Shown here: positions 4,698 through 6,075 of the stretch, piece after piece | How positions within the stretch are numbered: the first letter of the stretch is position 1 | Layout of the letters: each line of letters begins with the position of its first letter | NCBI GenBank assembly: GCA_027031505.1 | Contig: JALVQH010000102.1 | Span: forward strand, 1-6,075 | DNA length: 6,075 nt | Origin: Campylobacteraceae bacterium | GTDB taxonomy: Bacteria > Campylobacterota > Campylobacteria > Campylobacterales > Sulfurovaceae | Direction of reading: 5' to 3' | Translations under genes and position numbers: made by a program | Notes under the pieces: model-generated | Databases searched by the model: none | Told to the model about the DNA's origin: nothing | The model's input: the letters and a program-made list of their open reading frames with translations, nothing else

Positions 4698-6075
4698 ATC
4701 GTCATCAATGCATCAAAACTATCCACCACCTCATACTTCACGTTATCCGATGCAATTTTGTCAAAGAATCGTCGGGCGCTCTCAACTTTCATCTCCTCGA
4801 TTTTTTTAAGCTGTGTGGTTGACATACTTCCTTTTGTTTCAGCCACGAAATAGATATGCTTGACACTGCCCTCTTCAAAAGCAATGGCCCAGTCGGGATT
4901 GTAGTTGCCCACAGGGGTTGGGATGAAGAAGCTGCCTGGGAGTTTGGCATAGACCACCACTTCCGATGCCGTATCGAGCTCTTTGGCAAACGCTTTTTCA
5001 CCTTTGGAATCTGTTATCAAAAAGTCATAGACATGCTTGTTGACCTCTTGCAGGCGGGCGATGTTGTATTGTCGGGAATCGAGGGTGAAAATCTCTTCGA
5101 GTTGGTGTTTTTCTGCCGTCTTGTCGTAGCTCAGATGCTCGATCACCGTGCTTGCTTTTTGCTCATTGATGATGCGCCCTGCGTTACGGATAAACTCTTC
5201 GGGGTTTTTTCGGTATTGGCCAAACGTCTTGTCGCTGATCTTTTTGAATATCACACCGATGGTTCTGCGGGTCAGCTGGGTTTCACTTGCTAGTTTACCG
5301 ATGAGATCATACTGTACACCGGAATGGATAGAGTGATCGCCGGAGAGAGTACTGCTCTCTTTGACTTTAAACGCTTCACCCCCTTTGATCTCTTCATCGT
5401 TGATGTCACCGGCCATTTCTCCCTCGACAACCTGATACTGCAATGTCCGGACGTTCAGCTCTTTATTCAAGGCATTAGCAGCGTTGTCAATAAGTTCTTC
5501 TGAATCGAAGTGGACAGTATAGATTGCTTTTTGGTTGATAGTTTCCCAGAGGGCGAGAAACTCTTTCTTCTTGAGGTTGTTGTTGAGGGGATTCGGTGTT
5601 TGTTTGTATTCATCAAAAGTCGGCAACATCGCATCGCCGTAAACGCTGTCTATCAGCATAAACACTTGCTCGGCTATGGCTTGGAGTTCTTCGGGAAGCG
5701 GCGCGATGGTATCCTTGTTTTTGGCGGCATGATACTCTTCACTGATCGTTCCGTCCAGATCCACATAGTCATTTTTGATCAGGTATCGCTCTATCAGCTT
5801 CGCCTGTCTCTCGTCTATGGCAACTTTTCTGCCATCTTCGGTCATGATGACTTTGCCTCGGAAATATTTTTCGTCTGCTATTTTTGGTCTGTCAGAGAGG
5901 GTTGACGCGATCTCTTTTTGTAAACCGCTTACAAAATCTTTGTAACTTTCATTGGCAACCACGGTCAATACATTGATCTCATGTACCGTCAGCGGGTCAT
6001 CCATCCGCTCCCCATTGGTATTGACGGCTATCCGCATGCCGCGCCCGACTTCCTGTCGCCTCGCGACGGTGTTGT
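4688..6075 (-). CDS. Type III restriction-modification enzyme, Res (endonuclease/helicase) subunit, C-terminal part
   Basis: The 461 visible residues are the C-terminal half of a type III Res subunit, which translocates on DNA with ATP and cleaves with its Mod partner at unmethylated sites. At the window edge the frame reads NTVARRQEVGRGMRIAVN. This is superfamily-2 helicase motif VI (Q-x-x-G-R-x-x-R), so the M at 6037 is internal and not a start. A long linker follows. Near the end is a PD-(D/E)xK nuclease site: P393-D394 in GNYNPDWAIAF, then E412 and K414 in VAETKGSM. D and E are 18 residues apart, as I recall for EcoP15I. The frame is open throughout and stops at TAG (4690-4688). Helicase motifs I-V and the Mod gene must lie beyond the right edge. 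The gene converges on the glycosylase gene across a 231-bp gap. It is a typical accessory gene. Confidence 0.93.
   Translation of the reverse strand, partial: NTVARRQEVGRGMRIAVNTNGERMDDPLTVHEINVLTVVANESYKDFVSGLQKEIASTLSDRPKIADEKYFRGKVIMTEDGRKVAIDERQAKLIERYLIKNDYVDLDGTISEEYHAAKNKDTIAPLPEELQAIAEQVFMLIDSVYGDAMLPTFDEYKQTPNPLNNNLKKKEFLALWETINQKAIYTVHFDSEELIDNAANALNKELNVRTLQYQVVEGEMAGDINDEEIKGGEAFKVKESSTLSGDHSIHSGVQYDLIGKLASETQLTRRTIGVIFKKISDKTFGQYRKNPEEFIRNAGRIINEQKASTVIEHLSYDKTAEKHQLEEIFTLDSRQYNIARLQEVNKHVYDFLITDSKGEKAFAKELDTASEVVVYAKLPGSFFIPTPVGNYNPDWAIAFEEGSVKHIYFVAETKGSMSTTQLKKIEEMKVESARRFFDKIASDNVKYEVVDSFDALMTMVK

Noticed and set aside
6035..6037. Apparent start codon of the restriction gene
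   Set aside because: The frame stays open to the window edge and encodes helicase motif VI just before this Met, so the Met is internal.
1..6075. CRISPR array, tRNA or rRNA genes
   Set aside because: No regularly spaced repeats, cloverleaf-like sequence or rRNA-like segments were seen on reading both strands by eye.

Overview
The window looks like chromosomal DNA of a Campylobacterota (Epsilonproteobacteria) member with a moderate GC content, of the Sulfurimonas/Sulfuricurvum/Sulfurovum kind. The main reason is gene order. The run ferredoxin fdxA - ndk - DUF177/YceD-like - rpmF - plsX - fabH is the same as in Campylobacter jejuni (Cj0333c to Cj0328c, from memory). The DNA glycosylase downstream resembles Helicobacter pylori MagIII. 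The genus is inferred and was not tested.

Layout. Positions 1-120 hold the 3' end of metK (+). A short gap with a palindrome and an extended -10 element leads into fdxA (204-479, +), which is followed by a perfect 24-bp palindrome (492-515). Next come ndk (611-1024), a DUF177 protein (start chosen at GTG 1029, end 1403), rpmF (1419-1571, too short for a normal ORF search but unmistakable), plsX (1571-2590) and fabH (2655-3659). All are on the + strand and tightly packed: ndk and DUF177 are 4 nt apart, rpmF and plsX share one base, and plsX and fabH are separated by 64 nt that contain a plausible internal promoter. Positions 3660-3781 hold three successive palindromes that look like REP-type repeats. 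A MagIII-like glycosylase follows (3782-4456, +). The last gap (4457-4687) holds a strong long-loop inverted repeat and a weakly supported small ORF. On the minus strand, 6075-4688 is the C-terminal half of a type III restriction endonuclease (Res), which runs off the right edge of the window.

How the genes work together. The central operon combines nucleotide supply (Ndk), ribosome assembly (DUF177/YceD-like and L32) and the first steps of membrane lipid synthesis (PlsX makes acyl-phosphate for phospholipids; FabH starts fatty-acid elongation). This is the classic rpmF-plsX-fabH cluster with an epsilonproteobacterial upstream extension. FdxA is a low-potential two-cluster ferredoxin with its own promoter. 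To the right of fabH the character changes to accessory content: REP-like repeats, an alkylation-repair glycosylase and a restriction enzyme. The fabH 3' end therefore looks like the boundary between a conserved core operon and a variable region.

No clearly new system is visible. The items most worth checking are the REP-like cluster after fabH, the compact hairpin/small-ORF locus at 4468-4609, and the palindrome overlapping the fdxA promoter.
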